The notes beneath the pieces were generated by a model. The model saw only the letters and a program-made list of their open reading frames with translations, ran no database searches and had not been told where the DNA came from. From Prorocentrum cordatum (lineage: Eukaryota; Sar; Dinophyceae; Prorocentrales; Prorocentraceae), in contig CAUYUJ010021042.1 of assembly GCA_963575745.1 (NCBI GenBank), positions 1 through 64,000 on the forward strand: a stretch of 64,000 nucleotides of DNA. Direction: 5' to 3'. Made by a program: the position numbers and the translations under genes. Of this stretch, positions 29,936 through 39,825 are shown piece by piece (the stretch's first letter is position 1; every line of letters begins with the position of its first letter).

Positions 29936-31174
29936 ATGGTCCCCGCGCCCCCGCAGCCCCGCTCCCAGAGCAGACACCAGACCCGCTCCCAGAGCGGCTA
30001 CAAGACGTGCTATGGCAAGAGCTCATGTGGCTATCAGTATAATCTGGTGGATTGGGCTCGCTGCTATCGTTGCAAGAAGTGGCTCCGCGACGACCCGGTT
30101 CGGGACACGGTCAAGGGGCCCCCCCGTCCTTGGTCAGGCGAGCAGCAGTCCAAGGATGCATGGCAACAGGTGGAGTCCACGCGCCGCAAGGCCAAGTCGG
30201 GCCCAGGCACGAGTGCTGACCAATCCCAGTCTGGGAGTGGGAAGGGCGGCTCGGCCCAGCAGCGCAGTGGCAAAGGCTCGGACACAGGTGGCAAGCAGAC
30301 GCAGCGCGACTACCTCGCGGCGGCAGTGGAGCAGCTCACGCTTGCTGGGCTGGCTGACGACCACCCGCTCATGGTGGCCGCCAAGGCTCAGGTGCCCTCC
30401 GCTGCTGCTGCCCAACCTGACGAACGTGGCCCACCGCCATGGATGCGAGTTCGGTCCCATCAGGACAAGCTGGCCCACTTCCAGGGCCAGCTTACTGCGT
30501 CGAAGGCGACGGAGGCCAACCTCCGTCAACAGATCACGGAGCTGGAGCAGGACCTGGAGGACTGCGTTGCATCCCAGGCGGCTCTGGCGGAATCGGTCAA
30601 GAAGGAAGAGGAGGAGCTCCAGAGGCTCCATCGACGTGCTGCTCTTCACCCTGCTGGCGATGACTGCAAGGCGGCGGTCAACGGGCTGGTGGAGACGCTG
30701 TTCGGCCATCTGCCCGAGTCGTTCAGAGTGGCGAAGGCGGACCAGCTCCGCACCGCGGTGGACCTCCTGGGCGACCTGGCTGCTGCTGGGGCCTCTTTCC
30801 AGGAGCAGGAGGAAGCACGGCGGAGGGCACAGGCCGAGGAGGCCGCGCGGCGTGCCATGTCGGGCAGCGGCCCTTCGCCAGCCCCAGTGGCACCCTCGGA
30901 CTCACGCGTGGCGGAGGATTGCAAGCAGCAGCTTACTGAATTGCTGGAGGGCGGACAGGCAGGGCAGTACGAAGGTCTCTACAGGACCATGCTCGAGTTC
31001 CTGCAGAACCCTTCAGCCCTCAGCAAGAGGCCCAGGAGGGACGCGCCAGGCCCTGAGGCTGCGGCGGCGGCGGCCCCCTCGGCCGCGCCTGGGCCTGCGG
31101 CTGCTGATGTTCCTGCTGATGTTCCTATGCCTGCTGACCGCGATGTCGCTGGAGCCCCACCCCCGTCGGGGTAG
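29936..31174 (+). CDS. LINE ORF1: zinc finger and coiled-coil protein
   Basis: 412 codons, starting 130 nt after the SL. Residues 25-46 form C-x5-C-x4-N-x6-C-x2-C, close to a RanBP2-type zinc finger, which binds RNA or protein. Residues about 178-230 are a predicted coiled coil (LTASKATEANLRQQITELEQ, KKEEEELQRL), followed by a second helical region (FQEQEEARRRAQAEEAARRA). The C-terminus is Ala/Pro-rich. ORF1 proteins of LINEs coat the element RNA. Its end overlaps the likely ORF2 start by 32 nt. Confidence 0.8.
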   Translation: MVPAPPQPRSQSRHQTRSQSGYKTCYGKSSCGYQYNLVDWARCYRCKKWLRDDPVRDTVKGPPRPWSGEQQSKDAWQQVESTRRKAKSGPGTSADQSQSGSGKGGSAQQRSGKGSDTGGKQTQRDYLAAAVEQLTLAGLADDHPLMVAAKAQVPSAAAAQPDERGPPPWMRVRSHQDKLAHFQGQLTASKATEANLRQQITELEQDLEDCVASQAALAESVKKEEEELQRLHRRAALHPAGDDCKAAVNGLVETLFGHLPESFRVAKADQLRTAVDLLGDLAAAGASFQEQEEARRRAQAEEAARRAMSGSGPSPAPVAPSDSRVAEDCKQQLTELLEGGQAGQYEGLYRTMLEFLQNPSALSKRPRRDAPGPEAAAAAAPSAAPGPAAADVPADVPMPADRDVAGAPPPSG

Positions 31175-34100
31175 CGGGGTCGTCGATGCAGCGGGACACC
31201 GCTTGCCTGCGCCCGCCTCGCTCGATGCAGCGGGACACCGCTTGCCTGCGCCCGCCTCGCACCGAGGCAGGTGGCGCTCTCTGGCGGCGCGGGGTGGGGC
31301 TAATGGGGCTGCTGGATCCGATGCTCAGGTTCCTGGGCCAGCAGACCCGCGGGCGCCGCCTCCTGATGCTGGGTCGGGCTCGAAGGTCTTGGAGCCTTCT
31401 GCCCGTGTCGCTCGGCGGCCTGAGGCGGCCCGTCGGCCTGATGTATGGAAGCTGTGTACGGCCAACATCACCTCGTGGGGCATCGAGTGCGGGGACAAGG
31501 GTAAGGTCACGCGACGGCCCTTCCTGGAGCTCTGCGACTCTGTGGATGCCGACATCTACGTTTTCCAAGAGCACCACCAGACGGAGCTACGTTTGGTGGA
31601 CGTTCAGCAGGCGCTGGTCAAGGCTGGCATGGTCTCGCTCCTCGCTCCGGCTGCCCCCTCAGGTCGTTCAGAGGCTGGCACCACTGGAGGAGTTGGCATT
31701 GCGACTTCGAAGCTCTGGGGCCTCAAAGGACTCGATGATTTGCCTGAGGGTATCGCGGTTCCTCCTGGATGTCGATTTCGTCTGGGGCTCTGGAGTGGGT
31801 TATGTACTGGAGGTGTTTTAGTCGGATCGGTCTACCTGCACACTGGAATCGGTTGCCGCGGTCAAAATCTTTCCCTGCTACATAGCATTGGGGAGGTCCT
31901 GAGGGCGTATGGCATGCCGTTTATTCTGGGTGGAGATTTTCAGTTTTCAGCGGAGCAACTGGTCGAGTCTGGTTGGATTGGGGATCTTCAGGCTGAGGTG
32001 GTCTCTGACGTCTCGAATTGGACCTGTCAGTTGGGTACCTCTCGGTCGTCCATCGATTACTTTGTCCTCTCCTCCTCGCTCAAGCAGTTTGTGGTGAGCT
32101 GCTCAGTTGCGACATGGTCTACCTGTACCAGACCGCACCGCCCTGTGGTGTTGAGCATGTCTGGCCACCCGCGACAGGTGACAGTTCCCAGACTCAAGAA
32201 GCCGTCGGCGCTCCCTCTCCACCGCCCTGTTGGGTGCGACCCTCGCCCCCTGGAGTGGGATGACTTGCTTGATCAGCTTACCCAGGGGGATTGTACCAAG
32301 GACCGTTTGGATGCTGTCACTTCTCTGTGGGTTCAAAGAGCTGAGGTGGCGCTATCTCGTGTATTTCATGTTGATGGGGATCCACGGTACCGAGGCCGAG
32401 GAGGCCCCCCCAAGGTGGTGCAAGTCCCTTTGCTCGGCCCCCCAGCCTCCACTCATCCCAGGGCTATTGGGGAGGGCCGTATGTGGCGTGTCTTGGAAAG
32501 GCGACTCCAGGACATCGTATATCTCTGGCATGGGCCTGCGCCCACCTTGGGGGGGATAAAACAAGCGGGGAGCCTCTTGCGGAAGCTCGTGCACTACCAG
32601 TCCCCCTACACCGATTGCAAGCATTGGGCTTCTTGGAGAGTTCGGGTTCTGGCCGTCAACCCTGCCAACGTCTCGGAGCTCCAGGAGTTGATCTGGCAGG
32701 TCCGCAAGTGGGCCCTTCAGCACGAGCATCATGCGGCCTCTGAGCGGGCCCGAGCCTGGCGTGAGTGGGTTCAAGATGCTTTATCTGGGAGCGCTCGACT
32801 GGGCCACCGGTTCACCAAAGAGGTTCCCAAGTGGGCTGCATCTGGGCTCTCTTGTTTCTCGGGGCCGTCTGGTGAACCTCTGGGGATTGCTGCTGAAGCC
32901 GATCATCGGGCTCAAAAGTGGCATCAGCATTGGGGTGTCGGCCAAGCTTTCCCAGAGCCTGATTTTGACTGGTGCGATGACGAGCCAGAGCTGGAGGCCC
33001 CCACCCATGAGGAGCTCTTAGCCCTTACCAGGACCTACAGCACGCACACGGCCATTGGAGTCTGTGGCCTGCATCCCCGTCATTGGTCCTTCCTTGACGA
33101 CGGCGCTGTCGCGGTCTTCCTACGGATCTGGGTCGAGATGCAGCGCCTGGTTCACATTCCGAGGTGCTGGGCTCTGCTGCTTATTGCTCTTCTACCGAAG
33201 CCGCCGCCTGAAGGGGGAGATCGTCCTATTGGGATCTTCGCGACGCCTCTTCGGTTGTGGTCCCGTTGGGCCCGATGGAAAGTTGCTGGCCCCTGGGAAA
33301 AGGCCAACCCTCGGTTGTTCTGGTATGGTGACTCAGGGGCCTCATGTGACATTTGCGTTTGGAAGCAGAGTTTCAAGGCGGAGTTGGCCAGGGACCAGGG
33401 CAGAGCGGCAGGGACAACCCTGCTCGACCTGGTCAAAGCATACGAGCACGTGCCCCATCATGTTTTAGCTGCAGCTGCCCGTCGGCACAAGTTCCGAGGT
33501 AAGACCCTTCGCTTCCTGCTCGCATCATATTGCCTCGACAGAATGGTGCTCTTCCAGAACATCGCCACACAGGCGGTGGTGACGCACCGCACGATTGTCG
33601 CGGGCTGCAGCTGCGCGCTTCCCTGCTGCGTCTGGTGCTCTTGTCGCCAGTGGATGCCGTCTCTCTTCGCTTCGTGTATGTCGAGGTGGCGGTCGTGGTG
33701 GATGATCTGCAGTTGCAACGTATTGGCGAGGCGTGGGAAGTTGCCAGGGAACTCAAGGGGGCCGAGGACCTCTTGGCGGCTGAGCTTTCGCAGATCGGCT
33801 TGACCCTCTCCCTGCCCAAGAAGCACCAGGTGGTCATCGGCCAAGGCATACGGAAGGTGTTTAGGAAAGTCAACCCGTCCTCGTCGAGGTTCCTCACACG
33901 CTCGGTTCGGAACCTGGGGCTGGACTTTGGCGGTGGAAATCGGCTTTCTCATTCGGTTCGTGCACAGCGGCTGGGCAGGATGGCGTCTCGGATCCCTCGG
34001 TATAAGCGGCTCGCGAAAGCTGGGGGCAAGACGATCAAACTGGTGCAGACTGGCCTCAAGCCTGGTATGCTCTGGGCAGTGGGAGTTCACGGCATCAGCA

Positions 34101-36208
34101 ACACGCACCTGCTGAGGGCGAGGCAGCTGGCGCGCGCGGGCATGGTCTACAGGCACACGGGCAGGTCGCTCTCATTGGACCTCATGCTTGCTGGGCCGCA
34201 GGTCGACCCCGCCTTCGAGTGCAACAGGAGCCCGATCTTCCTCTGGCTGCAGGCGCTGTGGGACGGATGGGCCCCCAGAGCAGATATGGCGCGACTTCTG
34301 AGTGGAGCATGGGCACGCCTGTCTAGTGTTCCTGTGTCTCAAGTTTGGTCTGACATTCGCGGACCTGCTTCTGCGCTAGTTGCGACACTTTTGCGGTTGG
34401 GTTGGTCTGTATCTGACCCTTTTCATTGGAAGACCCACCGAGGTCCTCTCGCAATTGAACAGATTTCCCCGAAGGATGGAGGTAGGTTAGTTGATGAGGC
34501 CACCGAGCGGTGGGTGTGGCGACAGGTTCTCGCGAAGCATCCCTCGTGGGTCTCGCCCTGCCCTCATCCTCCTCTCGTGGAGCCCCTGAGGTCCCTCCTC
34601 CAGCCTCATTCTATCCGAGGCCCTGACTGGACCCCAAGGCATCAGGGTCTTCTGCGGTGCCTTTTTGCAGGAGGGTTCTGGTCGCAGGAGCGACTGTACG
34701 AGTCAGGTGGAGCCGTCAACCCGAGCTGCCTTGCCTGTCAGAGTGCTGGATCTACCTGGCACCGATTCTACGATTGCCCCCTGCATACTGAGTTTCGTCG
34801 GGATTACAGAGCTGGCAGTGCCATGGCTGGTCAAATGCTTGACATGGCTCGTGCTGCTGCGGTGGATACCTTGCTTTTCACGCGCTTTCTTGTCCCTGAC
34901 CCTGCTTGGCTCTTCCCGAGCCCCTGCCTCGAGGAGCGAGTCGTGTGGACGGTGCGGTCTCCCGACTTGCTGCTCGATATGCACGTGTTCGGTGATGGGT
35001 CGGGGAGGCACGGACGTTTCTCTCGCTTACGGCGCTGCGGATGGGGACTCTGTTCGCTTGACGACAGCAAGCGAGTGGTTGCTCGCCTCCATGGCCCTCT
35101 GCCCTGTCTCATTCAATCTGTGCCAGCGGCTGAGCTTTTCAGTTTCTTGATGGCGCTGCGCTATATGGGAGCTCAGATGAAGTTTTATACGGATTGCAAG
35201 CCACTCGTGGATGTCTGGCGCCAAGGTGTTGGAGCAGGCACCGCTGCGAGTGACCCGCTTGCCTTACTATGGAAGGAGGTTTGGAGGCTTGTGTCTGACC
35301 GTGGGGGTGAGTCGGTGGAGGTTTCTCACGTCAAAGCACATACTCCTGCCTCTGCCGTAGCAGAGGGACGGATTTCAGAATGGCAGAGGGTCGGCAATGC
35401 CCAAGCTGATCAGTCGGCTAAATGGGGTGCCGCCATGCATAGAGATTCCCTCCAGCTGCGTTCTGCGCATGGCGCGTCGCGCAGCGCCATCCGCCTAGTT
35501 GCTCAGTTCTGTGCCAGGCTGGTCGCTCGGATCGGCACGATCACGCCACGGGACGCTCAAGCGCAAATACTCGGCCGTGCCATAGGCACGATTGAGGGGG
35601 GACTCGGTCCCCCGAAGCCGCACTCGCGCTTCGACCCTGCAGTGACGGTGGTTGCGCAAAGGTTCCGATGCATGGTGTGCCTTCGGTCAGCGAGGACACG
35701 CTCGGTGCTTCGCCAGTTTCGTTGTGACGACAGGACCAGCTCCCACGCACTTCACCGCGCGGGGCCCTTCCTGTTCTGCTCTCTGTGCGGGGCTTTTTCG
35801 GAAAAGAAGAGCCAGGGTCTTTCGCAGGATTGCTTGCCGATGAATCGTAGGCAGGGTGTCCTCGTGAGAGACTCGAGGTACTACAGGCTGCGCAACCTCA
35901 TGCGAGGCTGCCATCCGCTTCGGTCCCGCGAGTTCGTGGGCCCTCCGATTTTGCTGCGGAAGCGCAGGCTGCTCGAGTCGGCCGAACTGCCGCCTCTGCC
36001 TGCTCTCTCTCCTTCGGTCGGGACTGGGAGTGGGGGGGTGGGGGTGGGGTGGACGGGGCAGGTGTGCTCGCCGCCGCCCGCTTTCCAGGCCGATCTGGCC
36101 TTGTGGGACGGCCTTGCTGGCTTTCCCATTGCCAGCGTAGAGGAGGACGACGGCGACCCATCCCACGGTGCGTGGGATCGGGTCGAATGCGTCCCCTGCG
36201 CTGGCTAG
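31143..36208 (+). CDS. LINE ORF2: endonuclease, reverse transcriptase, RNase H (one frameshift)
   Basis: The endonuclease starts near 31455 (ANITSWG), with FQEHH, GGDFQFS (about 31929-31950, GDFN-like), SSIDYFVL (about 32050) and PHRPV (about 32133). The RT has LLIALLPKP...DRPIGI, LLDLVKAYEHVP (about 33421-33456) and, after a one-base frameshift near 33610-33620, VVVDDLQL (about 33691-33714). Then come C-x2-C-x7-H-x4-C (about 34730-34765) and RNase H with HVFGDGSG (about 34983), AAELFS, FYTDCKP and HVKAH...GNAQAD, giving all four acidic/His positions. The end has paired cysteines CMVC and FCSLCG. Open frames meet at 33530-33803. The ATG at 31143 overlaps ORF1. Over 1600 residues is normal for a dinoflagellate LINE. 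Confidence 0.9.
31183..31260. repeat. 39-bp exact tandem duplication inside ORF2 leader
   Basis: TCGATGCAGCGGGACACCGC and the following 19 bases occur twice, at 31183-31221 and 31222-31260. The length is a multiple of three, so the frame is kept. Confidence 0.95.
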
Positions 36209-36254
36209 AGGTTTTTCAACGAAGGCTGGTTCGCTTGCGGTCAGTCTCTATCAG

Positions 36255-36277
36255 CAAAAACGCACAGGGCACTCTCT
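36255..36277. repeat. Target-site duplication, right copy (23 bp)
   Basis: Identical to 29763-29785. The base before it differs (G here, T at left), which fixes the duplication length at 23. Confidence 0.95.
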
Positions 36278-37695
36278 GCCATAATCACCTGCTTCACCGG
36301 ATTGTCTAGGGAACTCACAAGAAACGGCACCGCCCCATGCTTGCAAAACGCATTGCCCGCGAAAGCCTTTCGCATCTGATCTACAGCCTGGAACGTAAAC
36401 TCACATAGAATAGACTGATGTACAACATCGTGCGTGTCTACTTTGCTGTTCTGAAAATCACGAAGGAACCCATGGAACCCGTTACGGATGCCGTGGGGGC
36501 CCCGGCCGCTCGGCACCACGAATCTAGCGACCTCTTTGCCAGCACCATAAAATTTCGAATCATCAACAAAGGCCATGAACAACAGCTGGTTCTTAAGACT
36601 GTAATCGCTTCTCCCCGATATGCGTAGAGGCTTGAGGTCGGAGGGAGACAACGCCCCCCTCTCCCCAAGAACGGCCGCCATCCTTTTCAGCTGTCCCACC
36701 GTCGGGGCGAACCCTGTGTTGGAAAGCTCTCGAAGGGCCAGCAAACGGGTGGGCGCCGTCGGCTGGCCCGCTCCCCCAGCCCCGTCCGCACCAAAGTCAC
36801 CATCGGAATCGCTTTCCTCGCCCGAAGCACGAGCGAACTTCCAATTCCTTGGAACACCCCCCCTGGAAAAAAGTTCAGCTGTGTTTTGGCAACGCCTGTT
36901 GGGCTGAAAAGCCTTAGTAAGTAGCCGAGGGAACGCCAAGCTTTGGTTAACTATTCGGTCTCCAAGGGCAAAAGACAGAAAGGGCGCGTTATCTGGCAAC
37001 GCTTCCCTCGAGAGGCGCGGGATCTCTAGCAGAAGCAACGGAAGGAAATCCTGGCCCCAACAAACGGCAGCCTGCATGTATATGATGTCTCCCAACTCTT
37101 GCGGCGACGTCTGAGATTCCGCCGGGCAACGATTCAAGACCTCTTTCACTGCACCCCACTGGTCCTGCAAAGCTCGAGTCGTGGGAGACCTGGCGAGCAC
37201 GATCTCCTCAAGCCTTAACGATGACACCAAAGTTCCCAAAGCACAACCATTCATCGAACAACCCAAATCATTTTTACGTGTCTTGTAATCTCCTTCCGGG
37301 CAAGAACGTAAGCGACATAAGGCTTGAAACAAAGGCCAGAAAACATTCCGATCTCTCTGCGACATCACATACTGGCGAGCGGACGCCATGGCTGGCCCGC
37401 CCACGAGAGGGGGGGCCTCCCTCAGCCCTGCCCCCGCTCTCTGGAGCCACGGCGGACAGGTTGGTTTCAGCAGGGGCAGGGGCAAGGGAAGGAAGAGGAG
37501 GAGGAGGAGCAGGAGGAGACACAGGAGAGGACGAGGAGGAGGGGCAGGAGCAGGAGGAGCAGGAAAGAGGGCTAAGGCGTAGGGCGCTGGACAGCCAACC
37601 CCCGGGCATTCAAGAGAGCGCCGACGGGAGGCTCCCCCGCAGTCTGAGGTACATGAAAACACACACACACGCACACACACACACACTGCCGCCAT
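36256..37695 (-). pseudogene. Minus-strand gene cut by the LINE; function unknown
   Basis: An uninterrupted frame from 37695 (ATG choices 37695 or 37389, the latter opening MASARQYVMSQRDRNVFWP) to the LINE edge, where it would read only four foreign residues before a stop. No domain is recognised. The body is well mixed, with LRLEEIVLARSPTTRALQDQW, AFVDDSKFYGAGKEVARFVV, HGIRNGFHGFLRDFQNSK and an acidic patch (GEESDSDGDFGADG). The part upstream of 37440 translates a TCC-rich tract and may be leader rather than protein. No intron is visible and tandem SL relicts lie upstream at 38373-38404, so the gene itself may be a retrocopy. Its last 34 codons are at 29659-29763. Function before the break cannot be stated. 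Confidence 0.72.
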
Positions 37696-37713
37696 CTAGA
37701 CGCACGGAAAAAG

Positions 37714-38289
37714 CTACACGCTGCAACACGATTTATCCACCTCAGGCGTGTTTGTTACAGCCGACGGGACAGGCATCAACATCAGCAGCAGCCGCAGCAG
37801 CAGCAACCGCAGCCAGAACAGCAGCAACAGCAGCAACAGCAACCCGGACAGCTGCAGCAGCAGCAGCAGAACCTCAGATGGCACAGGAACCAACTGGCAT
37901 TGCTTGCTTGGCGGTGCGATGGCCTCGCCGGGCCTCAACACATGGCAAAAGGCACTCCCCTGCGAACAGGCATGCTGCACCCTCCCTTCGAACTGCAGCC
38001 TTGCAAAGTACAACGCACACAGAAACAAAAAGGAAGGGAGAGAAGGGTCAGCCAAGAGTGCCACGGACGACGCTGGTCCCCCGGGGTTCAGAAGAACCCC
38101 GACAGCCAACCTCCCCCGGAGCACCAAGGCGAAGCAGCGCAAAAGAAGGCAACACCCCCTCCCCAGCCAGCCCAGTAGGCCCCTGGACAACGGGCTTCCA
38201 AAGAAAAGGGAAACAACATGCAGCACAAGAGGACGCTCGCAACGCTGGCTTTGGCGGCACTGGCGGCACTGGCGGCGGTGGCTGCACAT
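37714..38289 (-). CDS. Possible small ORF between SL relicts and the cut gene
   Basis: 192 codons from MCSHRRQCRQCRQ to TAG. The second half is a Leu run from a CTG repeat. It lies downstream of the SL relicts and upstream of the cut gene, on the same strand. Composition is biased and no domain is seen, so it may be leader sequence only. Confidence 0.25.
   Translation of the reverse strand: MCSHRRQCRQCRQSQRCERPLVLHVVSLFFGSPLSRGLLGWLGRGCCLLLRCFALVLRGRLAVGVLLNPGGPASSVALLADPSLPSFLFLCALYFARLQFEGRVQHACSQGSAFCHVLRPGEAIAPPSKQCQLVPVPSEVLLLLLQLSGLLLLLLLLFWLRLLLLRLLLMLMPVPSAVTNTPEVDKSCCSV
37783..37880. repeat. (CAG)n/(CAA)n trinucleotide repeat
   Basis: About 95 bp of CAG with CAA and CCG variants on the plus strand, open in all three frames (Gln, Ala or Ser runs). 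Confidence 0.9.
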
Positions 38290-38372
38290 GGCCGGCGCGC
38301 CACCCACGCCGCGCCCAGACGACCAGGGCGTCCCCCGAACCCGCCAGCAGCCCAGCCCAGGCTTTGCCCAGG

Positions 38373-38404
38373 CTTGAGCCAAAATGGCTTGAGCCAAAAT
38401 GGCT
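38373..38404 (-). other. Two tandem relict spliced leaders
   Basis: On the minus strand AGCCATTTTGGCTCAAG occurs twice, with the second copy overlapping the first by two bases (15-bp period). Both keep the 17 3'-most SL bases and lack the first CCGT. Flanking AGCCTGGGCCAAG and AGCCTGGGCAAAG may be older, decayed copies. They precede the minus-strand frames at 37.7-38.3 and 36.3-37.7 kb. Confidence 0.88.
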
Positions 38405-38604
38405 TGGCCCAGGCTCGGACGGGAAAAGGGACGAAACGTTACCTGTAGCGAAACACAGCTGGCCACCGGGGTGAACAGAGAGATCTTTGCGAGCAAGGAG
38501 GTGGCTTTGGAGGGCTCCTTCGGGTCATCCCTGGGGCCCGTGTGGGGGCGTGGGAGGGAAGAGGAGGAGGAGTACGAGGAGGAAAAGGATGAAGAAGAAG
38601 AAAA

Positions 38605-38680
38605 AACGACGACGACGACGACGACGACCGCCACGACCACGACCACGACCACGATGACGACGACGACGAGGAAGGGAAGG
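38605..38680. repeat. (GAC)n/(CAC)n trinucleotide repeat
   Basis: About 75 bp of GAC triplets with a middle part of CCACGA hexamers. Confidence 0.9.
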
Positions 38681-39031
38681 AAAAGCAACAATAATACGAC
38701 GAGGGCACGGACGAGGACGAGGAGGGGGAGGACAACCAGGACGAGGACTGAGCCCTCAAAATCACCCTTTGGGTCTCTCTTGGGATTTTTTTGGGGGGAA
38801 CTTGATGTCCCCTTGGGGCTCTTCTGGGGGGCTTGGGGCCCTCTTGGAGCCCTCTTGTGGGCCCCTTGGGAGCTCTGGAGAGTATCTCTGGGCCATCTTG
38901 GAGGCCATCGACATCACATCGTGGGGCCCCCGTGGGCGCTCCTGGCCCGCTCTCGGGCGCTCTTCGGGCCGCCCCGGCTGTCTTTTCGGCTCCTGTGGGG
39001 CCCCTCTTAGGCCATCTTCGGGCCATCCTGA

Positions 39032-39197
39032 AGGATTCCTCGTGGATGCCGGAGGAATTCCGCAGGGATTCTTCAAGGATTCTTGATGGGTTCCAGCAGG
39101 ATTCAATAGGGACTTCTGAGGGGCTTTAGATGATACTCAAGGGATTAGTATGGAATCCGAGGAATTCATGGGACTCCAGGATATTTATGAGGACAGT
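39032..39197. repeat. 166-bp duplicated block, copy 1
   Basis: Near-identical (two mismatches that I can see, GACTCCA against GATTCCT) to 45589-45754 in the same orientation. It is made of GGATTCC-like short units and includes GGGACTTCTGAGGGGC. Confidence 0.93.
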
Positions 39198-39489
39198 CTT
39201 CGGGCCATCTTGAGGCCTCAAAAGTGCATCGGAAGTGAGCCGGCGAGAAGTCGTCAAACATCACTGATTTTCTTCGATGGTTGAAGGATTTGGGCCTTTT
39301 GGGGGGTTGGTTATGTGGGGGCTTCGAGGGCACTTGGAACCGTCTTGTGGCCCTCGTCGTGCCTCTTGCAAGTATTTCGGAAGCTATATTCAACCATCGT
39401 CGGCTATCTTGAGCCATCTTGGAGACAATCTTGGAGCATCGGGCGCCTTTAGGTGAACTTTTCATTCGGAAAACCTAACGCATGTTATT

Positions 39490-39540
39490 TTCGTATTTCA
39501 CCCACCCACCCACCCACAAACATAACTCGCGTTATGTTGC
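39490..39540. repeat. CCCA run with AACTCGCGTT palindrome, left satellite flank
   Basis: (CCCA)4 is followed by CAAACATAACTCGCGTTATG. A matching unit, (CCCA)4 then CCAACGTAACTCGAGTTATC, lies at 44715-44752 beyond the satellites. The two units frame the whole satellite domain. Confidence 0.75.
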
Positions 39541-39825
39541 AATAGATGTTTGGCGGAACTGTGGCGACCCCAAGCGCGCCGGGAGCGAGATTCGTATCGA
39601 AGAGGGCGCGCTTAGCTTATTACATGCGTTTCCGCGTTGTCTCGAGGCTCCGTCGGAAACTGCGAAGTTAGTTTAGAGCAGAACTCGGCGCGTAGACGGG
39701 CGGCTTTGGGGTGGATTTGGGTGTGGGGAGGGGTTTTACATGCAGATCGTTGGGGTTGGGAAGGGTTTTAGGTGGAAAGCGCCGGGGTTGGGAAGGATTT
39801 TTGGGATTCAGAAAAGTCGTTTGAC

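Larger units (their letters stand above)
29786..36254 (+). mobile_element. Complete non-LTR retrotransposon with 5' spliced leader
   Basis: 6469 bp bounded by a 23-bp target-site duplication. Order: intact SL, relict SL, short leader, ORF1 (29936-31174), ORF2 (31143-36208) with endonuclease, reverse transcriptase, zinc knuckle, RNase H and a terminal Cys/His cluster, then a 46-bp tail with no poly(A). The insert lies in the last coding part of a minus-strand gene, in antisense orientation. The SL at the very 5' end shows that the template was a trans-spliced mRNA copied to its cap-proximal end. A frameshift in the RT shows later decay or a programmed shift. Confidence 0.93.

Noticed and set aside
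32018-32263. Small extra frames within the LINE
   Set aside because: Shadows of ORF2, which carries the endonuclease motifs in the other frame.
37221-38474. 417-codon plus-strand frame
   Set aside because: It is antisense to the cut gene and passes through a CAG repeat open in all frames. No domain, and the SL relicts point to the minus strand.
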